A DNA stretch of 64,000 nt from Cephalotus follicularis (lineage: Eukaryota; Streptophyta; Magnoliopsida; Oxalidales; Cephalotaceae): the NCBI GenBank assembly GCA_001972305.1, contig BDDD01006683.1, positions 1-64,000 of the forward strand, written 5' to 3'. A model generated the notes under the pieces. It was not told the origin of the DNA and made no database searches. It saw only the letters and a list, made by a program, of their open reading frames with translations. Position 1 is the first letter of the stretch; each line of letters begins with the position of its first letter. Shown here piece by piece: positions 52,209-62,335 of this stretch. The position numbers and the translations under genes were made by a program.

Positions 52209-53399
52209 TCAAATAGTTTACGTGCAATAGCAACCTCCCTGTTCTCTCATTGCATGCCTTCACTATGACACAGCAAAACAATAGAAAAATACAAGTATTA
52301 ATGTGATGGACATCACATTCTCTAGTCTAAACCTTTTTGCACCGACATGACACATGCCGACTTTTCTTTTTCTTTTTCTTTTTCAATTGTGCGTGGTCAA
52401 GAATCCACTTATTTTAAATCTGCTCCAAACTGGTGAGTCTCATTGTTGAAAGAATTCCTCAAATAGAGAAGCATATTTGCAAGCATTTCTACAAACATTA
52501 GTGCAGTCAATGGGTTATTCATCAGCTGTAGTGGAGAAAAGAGATAAAACAAGATATTTTTGTCAATAATTATATTAAAAGCATATGGGAATGCGTTAAC
52601 TATTAGCCTCTTAAAATGTTTGATGTATTAAATCACATTAAATACAAAACCAGATGCTAAAATAAATAGTCTTAATAAGTTAATATCTGAAATATTTAGA
52701 TTCACACATACTTTTAGATGAAACAAATGTCCCCTTATTATACCATATATAGCGTTTTTTTTTACTGTATCGATGTTTTGCCATGCAATTTTTCTTGAAT
52801 GTATATATTGATAATGTTTTTATTTATTTATCTTTTTTATTTATTTTATTAGATGTCGATAGTTAGCTATGTGAATGTGCATTTTGTATTGAAAACACAG
52901 AGAAATCGTGCTTAAGAATTATCCTCTACTGATTATGATGCTTCTAAAGTTTGTAAATTCGTGTAATTTCATCGACTAGCCAATTTCTATAATTTAAATT
53001 CGTGTACAAATATAGTACTTAATCTGTATGGGTTCTTTTGTGGAGCATTAACTTCTTTTCTTGTTTTTTTGGAACGGTCCAAGCAATTAATGTTTTGATG
53101 TTTGGTGAAAGGAAGTGGAGATGAAGATGTAGCGTAAGAGCCTCTGACTAAAAAAATTCAATTTCCAGTTGTTATTACAGTGATGGTATTCATAGATTCT
53201 ACAAGAAAGCAAATGCTATTTTTCATCTCTAATTTTAACACATTATTTTGGTTTTCTAATTATAATTTGAGTACAACTTATCTATTTTACTAGTTAAAAA
53301 ATTCTATTTTTATAACTGTTTTGATACTAAAAATATGTTAACAATAATTACTATGGAATAGATTAGTGAAACTCAAAAATTGATTATGTTACGTTAAAC
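52209..53399. other. AT-rich intergenic DNA
   Basis: No gene, RNA or clear repeat was found over about 1.2 kb. Near 52570-52735 is a patch ending 'gaaacaaatgtcccctt' that may be MITE debris. A (cttttt)n tract lies at 52360-52385. Confidence 0.5.
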
Positions 53400-53518
53400 A
53401 CAAAAATCATATATAGGCTTATTACATGAATGTGGGTCTCTTAGCTAAGCACAACTTGTAAGTAAAATACTAATGATAACACTCCCCCTCAAGTTGAGGC
53501 ATACATATTGTTGATGCA
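53400..53518. mobile_element. small copia-type internal/LTR fragment flanking G2
   Basis: The words 'aatgataacactccccctcaagttgaggcatacatat' are a common signature of the region next to the LTR in some plant copia elements (there read as the complement of a polypurine tract and its surroundings). G2 begins at 53519, directly after it. Confidence 0.4.
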
Positions 53519-54376
53519 AAAATCATTCCCTCAACAGTACCCCGCGTGTAAGGGCTTGATTTGTTTAGGGAAACGTTTTTTTAATGCTCCGAGATGAAGG
53601 TTGATGATGATTATCCCTGCACAAAGTAGCAAACTCATTGAAGGTCTAGGAGGTTGTTCTCCCAGGGACACTCCGACGCTCAAGTTAGACAATGCACAGA
53701 GAGTTCAAGGTTCTTTCAGATATAAAAATGGCTGACCTGAGATATGTCTTTGATTCTTGTATTTATAGTGCTGGTTTGTAACTGTTTGAGCGTGGAATGC
53801 GGAGGTGATAGTTGTCCCCTAAGGAAATGTCGAGGATCTCGGGATTTTCCTTATCTCCACCTGATTTGTCGCTACTTTCCTTGTATGTAGTTTATTATAT
53901 CTCATCTTTCATATTTGGAAGAGGTAAATCCCTGGAAAGTAGGCTGATTTTGTGGCATTGTCCTGCCGAGGGCGAGGAGACATAGATTCTCTTGGTATTT
54001 ATCCACATCAGGGTCCTCAAGTTCCAAAGCTTCTTCTAGAGCTGGCGTCTGAGGTATTAGGTCCTCTGCCGAGTTGCCGAGGAGGATATGTTCTACAGTG
54101 CGGTTGAGGAGGAAAACCTTTGGCTTGGTCCTCGGCACCGATGTTGGAAAAAAGGTCCTCGGCACTTATGCCGAGGAAGGTGGACTTTACAACACCAATA
54201 ATGGGGAGTTCCTCGGCACGGATGCCGAGGAGGGTGTCTCCATCTGCTTCTCCTTCCAGGGCATGATAAGCCTCCTCTGACCAATATCCATGTGAACTTT
54301 AAAGCCCCTAGACACTTGGCTATGCCCGCGGAGGACACGTGCCATTCTTAATATAAATTTGTTTTTCCCCATATCA
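53519..54376 (-). repeat. G2 3' LTR
   Basis: An 858-bp LTR (TGTTGATGC...CCATATCA) similar to the G1 LTRs. It includes the tcctcggc...gccgagga hairpins (around 54150-54230) and a G-box-like ACACGTGC (54334-54341), where G1 and E3 have ACACGTGT. Confidence 0.9.
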
Positions 54377-54996
54377 TATGCCCCCCTGATCCTTCTTCTC
54401 TGACCATAGTCAGAGGAGGAGGAACAGAGCTGGGAGTCGTGACTCGAGCTGAACCCCTCTGGGAAACTTTTCATATGTTTTTCCACGTGCGATAGAGCTA
54501 TGGTCTGAAGGTGTAGCTTCTGGTGATCCTCTGACAAAGACTGAGCTCGCCTTAGCAGAGGATTATAGTTTGCCTTCTGTTTAGACCTATCTCTGCCAAC
54601 GGGCCTCGGGTCGCGAGTCCAAATCATTTGCATTTAAGTTACGTATTGAACACGTTTTACACGTGACGTGTACGGAGCTTTTCCCGCCCCTGTCTCTTCG
54701 TCTCCAGCGTCTGATTTGACCGTTCATTCCCCAGCCGTTGGATCTGTGCGATGTGGAGGGTCAGGATCCGAGCTACGAGTCTATAAAAGGATATCTTTTT
54801 CTCAAAGAAAACATTTTATTCTTTCAATCTCTAATCTTCGCTTGTTGCTGAGAGCTACTGAGATTTACAGTGCCTTCAAATCTTCATTTTCTTGCCATTC
54901 TTTCGTCCATATCTTTGGTAAGTTGCCACAGTCTTCTTGTTGTTCTAAGTTCAGTCTAGGATTTCTCTAGTTTTTTCTTTTTTTCGTCTGACATAG
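54377..54996 (+). promoter_or_regulatory. antisense promoter and leader of G2 plus-strand gene
   Basis: The TATA box CTATAAAAG is at 54781-54789, again about 215 bp before the first ATG. GTAAGT (donor at 54918) and TCTGACATAG (acceptor ending 54996) frame a 79-bp intron-like gap that touches the ATG at 54997. Both signals are conserved between G1 and G2. Confidence 0.75.
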
Positions 54997-55894
54997 ATGG
55001 CTAGAACTAAGCAGACTGCTAGGCCATCTCCTCTCTTAGAAGTCGAACCGTTGGCCATGGTGGTTCCCACCGCCGAAAGTCCCCTCTCCTCCGAAGGTAG
55101 CCTGGGGGCTGCGGTGGGTGACCCTGCGGCCCCCATCGCCGAGGCTGACACCCCAGCTTCGGATTGCTTTGGTGTTAGCACTCTCTCTCGCAATGAAGTG
55201 CTAGAGCTTTCTCGCAAGTATAACTTCCCTGTTGGGTTGAGATTTAGTCTCCCCTCGGATCCTTGGATGGTTACCAAGAGTAGGGAGGGCCTCTTCGCGG
55301 TCTTTGAAGGTGCACTTTCCCATGGCTTAAGGGTCCCCATGCCCTCTTTCGCTATCTCGGTCTTAGAGACTTTTCATCTTCACCATTTTCTTCTCCAACC
55401 TCAGTCTTGGAGCTTTATCATAGGCTTCTTGGTTAGATGTCTAGAATCCGGGGTGACTGCAACAGTGGGGCTGTTTAAAGAGTTCCATGTCATCTCGTCC
55501 TCGCCAGGGGGGGCGAGGGTACTTCTTCAAGTCTCGTCCTGGTACCAAAAAACTTCTTTTGAACCCCACAAAGTCCATCAAAAATTGGAGGAGGAAGTAC
55601 CTTCTCATAAAAAACTTCGAAGGGTTCACCCCCTCTGCCTGGTGCGATTCTATGGAAGCACCACCTCTTAACAGGAGGTCCCCTTTGACAACGGCAGCGA
55701 ATGTGGACCTCAGCAAACTCTTGCTCTTTGAGTCCGAGGAGGTGAACTCTACTGTGGTCGAGGATCGTCTGCTTCGAGTTGGGCTGAGCGTAGTTCCCAC
55801 CCGAGGATCCTACTCGGCAGATGTCGAGGATGCCTCGGGGGTGGGGGATCCCCAAATAAACCCATGCCCCAAGTGTCCGAGGAAAATTGTATAA
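54997..55894 (+). CDS. G2 antisense ORF 1: exact H3-tail octapeptide plus 'putative gypsy type transposon' domain
   Basis: It begins M-ARTKQTARPS. After Met removal the first eight residues equal those of histone H3 (A1-R8), including K4; residue 9 is Pro instead of Lys. The linker PLLEVEPLAMVVPTAESPLS leads to the domain (PF04195 type): LSRNEVLELSRKYNFPVGLR, LPSDPW, MPSFAISVLETFHLHHFLLQ, PQSWSFIIGFLVRCLES. The DNA start (atggctagaactaagcag) also resembles a plant H3 gene start, but nothing beyond it encodes a histone fold. The homologous G1 ORF keeps the motif. The reading changes frame after about 55510; I do not join it further. Confidence 0.8.
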
Positions 55895-55997
55895 AGCCAT
55901 CTTGTCCTCCAGTTCTTGTCCTCATATTTCTTTTGTTTTTTCACTATCTGTTGCCATGCTCCTGATCTCTTTTTTTTTGCCTCTTTTTTGAGTAGCG

Positions 55998-56524
55998 ATG
56001 GCTTCTCAGTGAGGATTCGATGCACTCTTCAAGGCTACCAAAATCACCAAACCTTCATCTGCTGAACGGTCCAAGCAGAAGGCCGCCGCGGAGGGGGCCA
56101 AGCAGAAGGAAAATGATGCTGCCGAGGGGGCTAGGCAGAGGACGAATGCCGCTGCTGAGAGGGCCAAACAAATGAAAGAGGCTGCTTTGGCGGCAAAGGA
56201 GAAGGGAACCAAGCGTCCTGCTGGGGGGCGTCCTCTGGCGGCCCTCCTAAGCCTCCAAGCAAAAAGGGGAAGCATGCGTCCGAGGTCGAGGTCGAGTCCG
56301 CTCTCGGCAGGACTTCTAATAATCCTATCATCTTGCCTCCTCTTCGGGACGTGGAGAAAATGATTGAGGAGCTGGAGGTGGTGGGGAATGGGACCACCAG
56401 CTTTGACAACCCTGGGGTCCCATTTGCTCTCAGCTCTCTGTTCCTTTTCCCTGGCGAGCTGAAGGAGAGGAAAGACTACACAAACAAGGATTTGATCCAC
56501 AACTCCCTGCGGAGCCATTTCGAG
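55998..56524 (+). pseudogene. G2 antisense ORF 2 region (Lys/Ala-rich linker)
   Basis: Homologous to 35131-35660 of G1: the same opening ATGGCTTCTC, Lys/Ala/Glu repeats (AKQKENDAAEGARQ-like, then KQMKEAALAAKEKGTKRPAG), the KMIEELEVVGNGT block and a GT donor (cgag|gtgaga, 56525). It is a decayed copy. An acceptor (ccttgcag) ends at 56589. Confidence 0.6.
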
Positions 56525-56589
56525 GTGAGAGGGATCCTCTTCTTATGTGCTTTCCATTATTCTCCTTACTTTTGCGTCTTCCTTGCAGG

Positions 56590-57413
56590 CTCTGAATGAT
56601 CATCACCTCTTGGTCGAAATTTTTTCGATCATCTTGAAGAGGTATGACAAAGTGAGGGAGGAGTTGATGGTGCACATGGAGACCTCGCTCTTGGCCAAGG
56701 CTCGGCTCGAGGAAGTCCTTAAGGCCCAAGAGTCTGCTGCGGAGGAGAAAAACAAAGCCCTCATGGAGAGGGACCAAATGATAAAAGACCTCTCCAAGAT
56801 CGGTGACCAGTACCGGACGTTGCACAAGAAGCATGAAGACTCTGTCAAGAAACAGGAGGAGTTGCGGGCCAAGGCAGTGGAGGACGCCCTTGCGGAGTTC
56901 AAGTCCTCAGACGAATTCCACAGCTTGATGGAGGCCTCCGTGGAGGATTACAAAGCTTCAGAAGCCTTTGGTGATGAAGCCTTCAAGGAATCCACCGAGT
57001 ACTATCGTCAGGGATTCTACACTTGCCGGAACTGGGTTAGAGCTCTTCATCCCGAGGTTCCCTTGGACGAGATTGCCTACTGCTCGGCTGCCAAGGCCTT
57101 CGACTACTATCCCGACGGTTATGAAGCCGAGGAGGTGAGGGCTGAAGAAGCTTTGGAAGAAAGAGCCGGCCAAGGAGTTGTGGAAGAGGAAGAGGAAGTC
57201 CAACCTGCCTCTGAAGCTGTAGTCGGCCAAGGAAATGAGGCTGGGGGAGATGGGTCAACTGCGGTGACCATTCCTCTGTCGGACCCTCTGGTAGCCTCTG
57301 CTTCGCTAGCTCCCTGCTCGGATCTCGTCACCCCGCAACCTCCTCTGACTGGACCCTTTGTTCCCCCACCTTCAGAGGATGAACCTTCTCTTGATGCTCC
57401 TCCTGGAGCTTAG
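56590..57413 (+). CDS. G2 antisense ORF 3: coiled-coil protein segment
   Basis: It reads ALNDHHLLVEIFSIILKRYD and then a coiled coil (TSLLAKARLEEVLKAQESAA, KNKALMERDQMIKDLSKIGD, YRTLHKKHEDSVKKQEELRA). The conserved block TEYYRQGFYTCRNWVRALHP follows, then AKAFDYYPDGYEAEEVRAEE and an acidic/Pro tail ending SLDAPPGA. Length and order equal the G1 segment; this part is uninterrupted in both copies. Confidence 0.75.
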
Positions 57414-58512
57414 TTTTTGTAGGCTAGCTTTTTTCTTTTTGCCTTGTAATTGTTTTTTGGCTTCTCTGTACTTGTAAACTTTTTAAGTATGAATGAGAAG
57501 AGAACCTTTGCGTATACCTGGATCTCTAGCTTTACTTTTTGTACCGTGAGCTTGATATGTTTGCACTCTGCATATATGTGTATGTTTACAATTCCCTTAG
57601 GAATTTTGTCTTAGCCCAAGTACTGACTTCTCGTAGAAGTAAACTCTTAAGCTTAATAGTCCTCGTAGGACACTTTATTTCCAAAGCGCTCAAGTAATTT
57701 TGACTTAGTATTTGCGAGTTCTTCTGTGTTCGTAGACTAAGGTCTTGGTCTGCTCAGACAAGTTCCTATGGGTTTGCCGAGCAGGGTATCGTCTGACCTA
57801 TTAGGTTTTGGGACAGGCTGGCTGAGCTTGCAGTCCGCGTAGGGACACTTGTATCAAAGTGCTCAGTCCAACGAGCTTGATCGTTGCGAGTTCCCATGGA
57901 TTCGCCTTTCAAGACACGATTTTAGGTCTGGTTGGTCAAGTTCCTATGGTGTTGCCAACCAGTGTTTTCTCCCTGGGGAGTCTTAATGCTTCCTTGGGAG
58001 TCTTTTGGTGCTCCTTGGAAGGAGTCTTTGTTGATAAATATAGAGATGCTCCTTGGAGGGAGTCTTTTGTGTGCTCCTCAGAAGGAGGCTTTTGTGTGCT
58101 CCTCGGAAGGAGGCTTTTGTGTGCTCCTCGGAAGGAGGCTTTTGGTGCTCCTCGGAAGGAGTCTTTGAGATGCTCATCGGAAGGAGTCTTTTAGGTGTGC
58201 ATCCTTAAGTGTTTTCTCGGACGTTTGTTACCTAAGTCTGTTCGAGACCTCGGCTTGTGTTTGTTTTCCTCTAGGGGCTAGTCTTTGTAAGACAACTTAG
58301 AAAGCACTGGTCTGGTGTCAGGATGTACTCTGAATGCCCCATTGGGAGCACGGTCAGACATGCTCAGAGCAAAGGCTGAGGGAGTTGATCGGTGGCTGTT
58401 CAGAGGTTTGAGGACATGAACATTGGACCTCCGGTCCCTTGCAAACTTGGAACTATGATATTGAACACAAATTTTGAAAAATTCTTTCAACTTTATTCAG
58501 TACATCTTACAA
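57414..58512. other. G2 convergent 3' region with minisatellite
   Basis: This is a non-coding overlap zone for the two opposing transcripts. At about 58010-58190 a ~28-30-bp unit (tgtgctcctcggaaggaggcttt) is repeated about six times. G1 has about three loose copies at the same place. Short 'ctcgtaggac' words precede it. Confidence 0.8.
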
Positions 58513-59968
58513 TCATTGATAGTACTTCCTCAGATGCTCGGCATTCCAAGCTCCGGCAATCTCCCTACCCCCCAAAGTTTCAAGTTTGAATGTTCCTGGG
58601 CAGAGGACCCTCTTGATTTTGTATGGCCCTTCCCAGGCAGGGGCTAGTTTTCCTCTGGTACCGGTTGGATCTGCAATAGCTGAGTTGCGTAGGACTAGAT
58701 CTCCTTGTCTTAGTGGCCTGGGGCTTACCCTTTTGTTATAGTAGCGACGCACCCTCTGCTGGTAGGCTGCAACTCTGATCGCAGCCTTGTCTCTGAGCTC
58801 TTCCACCAAGTCGAGGAGGCATCTAAGCCCTTCTTCATGGTTGTCTTCAGTGAAATGTACAACTCTTGGTGATTGTACTCCAATCTCTACCGGTATCATG
58901 ATTTCAGCTCCAAAACAAAGGCTGTATGGTGACTCACCAGTTGTTGTCCGATGAGTGGTTCTATATTCCCATAATACACTTGGTAGCTCCTCTGCCCATC
59001 TTCCTTTGCTGTCTTTGAGGCGCTTCTTCAGACCCGAGATGATTTCTCTGTTGATCACCTCGGCTTGACCATTGCTTTGGGGATAGGCCACTGAAGCAAG
59101 CATATGCTCTATCCTCCACTCCTTGCAAAAATCACGAAAGGCTTGGCAATCAAACTGTACCGTTGTCTGAAACGATTGTCCTTGGGACTCCAAATCTACA
59201 GATGATCGACTTCCATACGAAGCTCTCCGTGTTCTTTTCGGTAATTGTGGCTAGAGGTTCTGCTTCCACCCACTTGGTAAAGTAGTCCACTGCTACAATG
59301 AGAAGCTTCCTCCGGCCTGTCGCCATGGGTAGTGGTCCAACGAAGTCCATTCCCCGTTGTGCAAAGGGCCATGGGGCCGTGATAGACGTCAGATGTTGAG
59401 AAGGTCTTCTGCATATGTTTGCGTTCCGCTGACACTTGTCACACTTTCTTACCAGGTCTATAGCATCTTGATGCATAGTCGACCAGTAGTAGCCTTGCCT
59501 CAAAAGTTTGTGGGACAAGGTTCTGCCCCCAGTGTGGTTCCTGCAGATTCCTTCGTGGACCTCCCTTAGAGCATAATCGACCTCTAAGGGGTTCAAGCAT
59601 CTCAGCCAAGGAAAAGAGAAAGATCTTTTGTAGAGGATCCCATCTCGGAATTGGAATCTGTTTTCTCTGCAGACCAACTTCCCCGCCTCCACGGGGTCCT
59701 CGGGTAGAATCCCATCCCTCAGCCAATTGATAAAGGGAGTCATCCAATTTGGTTCATGTGGTACATCTATGTCCATCACATCTACTTCAGAGATGGTGGG
59801 CCTGTCCAGGTAGTCTACTAGCACATTTTGGTTTTTCTCTAGTTCCTCTGCCGTTGCTAGTTTCGATAACTGGTCTGCTAGAACGTTTTCTGCTCTGGAT
59901 ACTTTCAAAATCCTTAAAACCTTGAATGCTGACTTCATGCCCTGAAAATGGGATAAGTATTTCACCAT
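58513..59968 (-). pseudogene. G2 integrase
   Basis: Zinc domain HEGICRNHTGGRTLSHKLLR with CDKCQRNA; core MDFVGPLPMATGRRKLLIVA, PRTIVSDNGT and YPQSNGQAEVINREIISGLK. The C-terminal domain has RQGDLVLRNSAIADPTGTRG, LAPAWEGPYKIKRVLCPGTF and the end WNAEHLRKYYQ. The stop codon at 58513 defines the natural end of pol in this family. Confidence 0.88.
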
Positions 59969-59977
59969 AGGGTCTTC

Positions 59978-61432
59978 TCAGGCTTCGTACTCCCCATTTG
60001 CCAGACCAACAACTAGCTGAGAATCACTGGAGGCCTCTATCTTTTGCACCTCCAAGTGTTTTGTAATCGTCAGCCCGGCTATCAAAGCTTCCCACTCAGC
60101 TTCATTGTTTGTGGCTTTAAACCTATACCTCAGAGCATATTCTAACGTCCAACCATCTGGGCTCGTCAATACAAATCCTGCTCCACTGCCGGTGATGCAG
60201 GAAGAGCCATCCACTGACAACTTCCATATCCCCTTCTCGTTCTGGGAAGGGTTCTCCTCCATACACTCCGTAGGTGTATTATCTCCAACGAAGTCGGCTA
60301 GAACCTGTGATTTTATGGCTGGTCTGGCTTTGAACTTCACATCATACTCCCCTAGCTTGACTGACCACTTGATTAACCTGCCCGAGGTGACAGGCTTCGC
60401 AAGAACTTGTTTGAGTGGTTTGTCAGTCAGAACCTTGATTGCATGGGCTTGGAAATATGGCCTCAGTTTTCTGGCCGAGATGATCAAAGCATATGCAAAC
60501 TTCTCCACCTCTGGGTACCTCCCCTCGGCATTGTTCAAACCCTTACTCACGTAGTATACTAGCTTTTGAACTTTTTCCTCTTCTCTGACTAGCACTGCAT
60601 TCACTGCACCCGAGGTGGCCGCAAGGTACAAATACAAGTCTTCCCCATCCTTAGGTTTTGAGACCAGATGAGGGGAAGCCATGTATTCCTTCAACTTGTT
60701 GAAGGCTGCTTGACAGTCGTCTGACCAAGAAAATCCCTTGGGATCTCTGAGTATTTTGAAGAAAGGAAGGCATTTCTCTGCTGACTTTGACACAAACCTG
60801 CTCAGGGCTGCAATCTTCCCATTTAGCCTTTGAACAACCCTGATAGTTTGAGGAGGCTTCATGCTCTGAATCGTCGAGATCTTCTCTGGGTTGGCCTCTA
60901 TTCCTCTGCTGGAGACCATGAATCCGAGGAACTTACCAGAGGTGACCCCAAATGTGCACTTGGATGGATTAAGTTTCATGTTGTATCGCTTCAGCACCTC
61001 AAACGTTTCCTCAAAATCTTTTATGTGGGGGCTCCTGGCTGGGGTCTTGACGAGCATGTCGTTGATGTAGACTTCCATATTTTTCCCAATATGAGGCTCA
61101 AAGATTTTGTTCACCAAACGATGGTAGGTGGCCCCTGCATTCTTCAAGCCGAAGGGCATGACCTTGTAACAATACATTCCTCAGTCCGTGATGAAAGCTG
61201 TCTTGTTCTCGTCGGGCCCGTACATGGGAATTTGATTGTATCCCGAGTAGGCATCCAAGAAACTTAACATCCTGTAACCCGAGGTCGCATCCACCAACTG
61301 GTCTATCTTTGGCAGAGGGAAGTGATCCTTTGGGCAGGCTTTGTTGAGGTCTGTGAAGTCGATGCATATCCTCCACTTGCCATTTGCTTTTTTGACTAGT
61401 ACTGGGTTCGCCAGCCAGTCTGAGTAGTGCAC
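59978..61432 (-). pseudogene. G2 reverse transcriptase, RNase H and second RNase H
   Basis: RT: HYSDWLANPVLVKKANGKWR, CIDFTDLNKACPKDHFPLPK, VMPFGLKNAGATYHRLVNKI and the catalytic region MEVYINDMLVK. RNase H: KGFSWSDDCQAAFNKLKEYM and KLRPYFQAHAIKVLTDKPLK. Second, archaeal-type RNase H: KLSVDGSSCITGSGAGFVLT, FKATNNEAEWEALIAGLTIT and IEASSDSQLVVG. Same Tat-type order as G1, largely continuous here. Confidence 0.9.
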
Positions 61433-61450
61433 TTCCCTTATGAACCCTGG

Positions 61451-62290
61451 CTACAGAAGCTTGCTCACCTCCTCAGCTATTGCTTGCTGTCGCTCAGGGG
61501 CAAAGTTCCTCTTCTTCTGCCTGGTCAGAGGCCTCATCGGATCCACACTTAGTTTGTGAACCATGATGTTAGGGCTGATCTCAGGGACCTCCTCTGCCGA
61601 CCAGGCAAAGACATGTTTGTTATTTCGGAGGAATGTTATTAATTCCCTCTTCTCCACCTCTCCAAGCTGTGAGCCAACTTGGAACACTTTTTCAGTGTTG
61701 CCCTCTTCCATGGGCACTTGGACCACGTCCTCAACAGGCTGTGGACGCTCGGGTTTCATGTCTCCTCTGAGCTCCACGTTCGCTATGAGAAGTACCTTAT
61801 CCTTCCCCTTATCCGAGATGGCAGTTCTGTAGCACTGCCTTGCTGCCTGTTGGTCTCCTCTGACTTCCCCCACACCAAATCTTGTTGGAAACTTTACCAA
61901 CAAGTGTCTCGTAGACACTATGGCCTCCATTAAGTTCAGACTTGGTCTCCCTATTATGGCATTGTAAGTACTGGGTGTGTCCACCACCAGGAAGGTCATC
62001 TTTACCTGAATCTGGCGCGGGGCCGTGCCTGCAACCACGGAAAGGTTGATGGATCCCAGAGGATGGATCGTCTCGCCTGCAAAGCCAACCAGTGGGGTCT
62101 TCATGGGCTTCAGCTGGTCTGCCGGTATCCTCAGCTGATCAAATGCATGTTTGTATAGGATATCGGCAGAGTTGCCACTGTCTATGAGGGTTCTCTTCAT
62201 GGTGAAAAGCTCCACCAGAAGAGTTACCACCACTGGATCATCGTGAGGGAGACATACTCCCTCATAGTCCGCCTCAGAGAAGGTTATCAC
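61451..62290 (-). pseudogene. G2 aspartic protease and link to RT
   Basis: Active site FTMKRTLIDSGNSADILYKH (DSG), then TPLVGFAGETIHPLGSINLS and FLVVDTPSTYNAIIGRPSLN. The RT link contains ELITFLRNNKHVFAWSAEEV, PEISPNIMVHKLSVD and FAPERQQAIAEEVSKLL, as in Tat elements. Confidence 0.87.
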
Positions 62291-62335
62291 CTCCTCGCCT
62301 CCACCAGTTCTCAGCTTTTTGCTGTGATGGACTTG

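Noticed and set aside
54997-55894. Histone H3 gene or H3 pseudogene
   Set aside because: Only the first eight residues match H3. Nothing downstream resembles the histone fold; the following domain and the whole element context are Retand-type gypsy.
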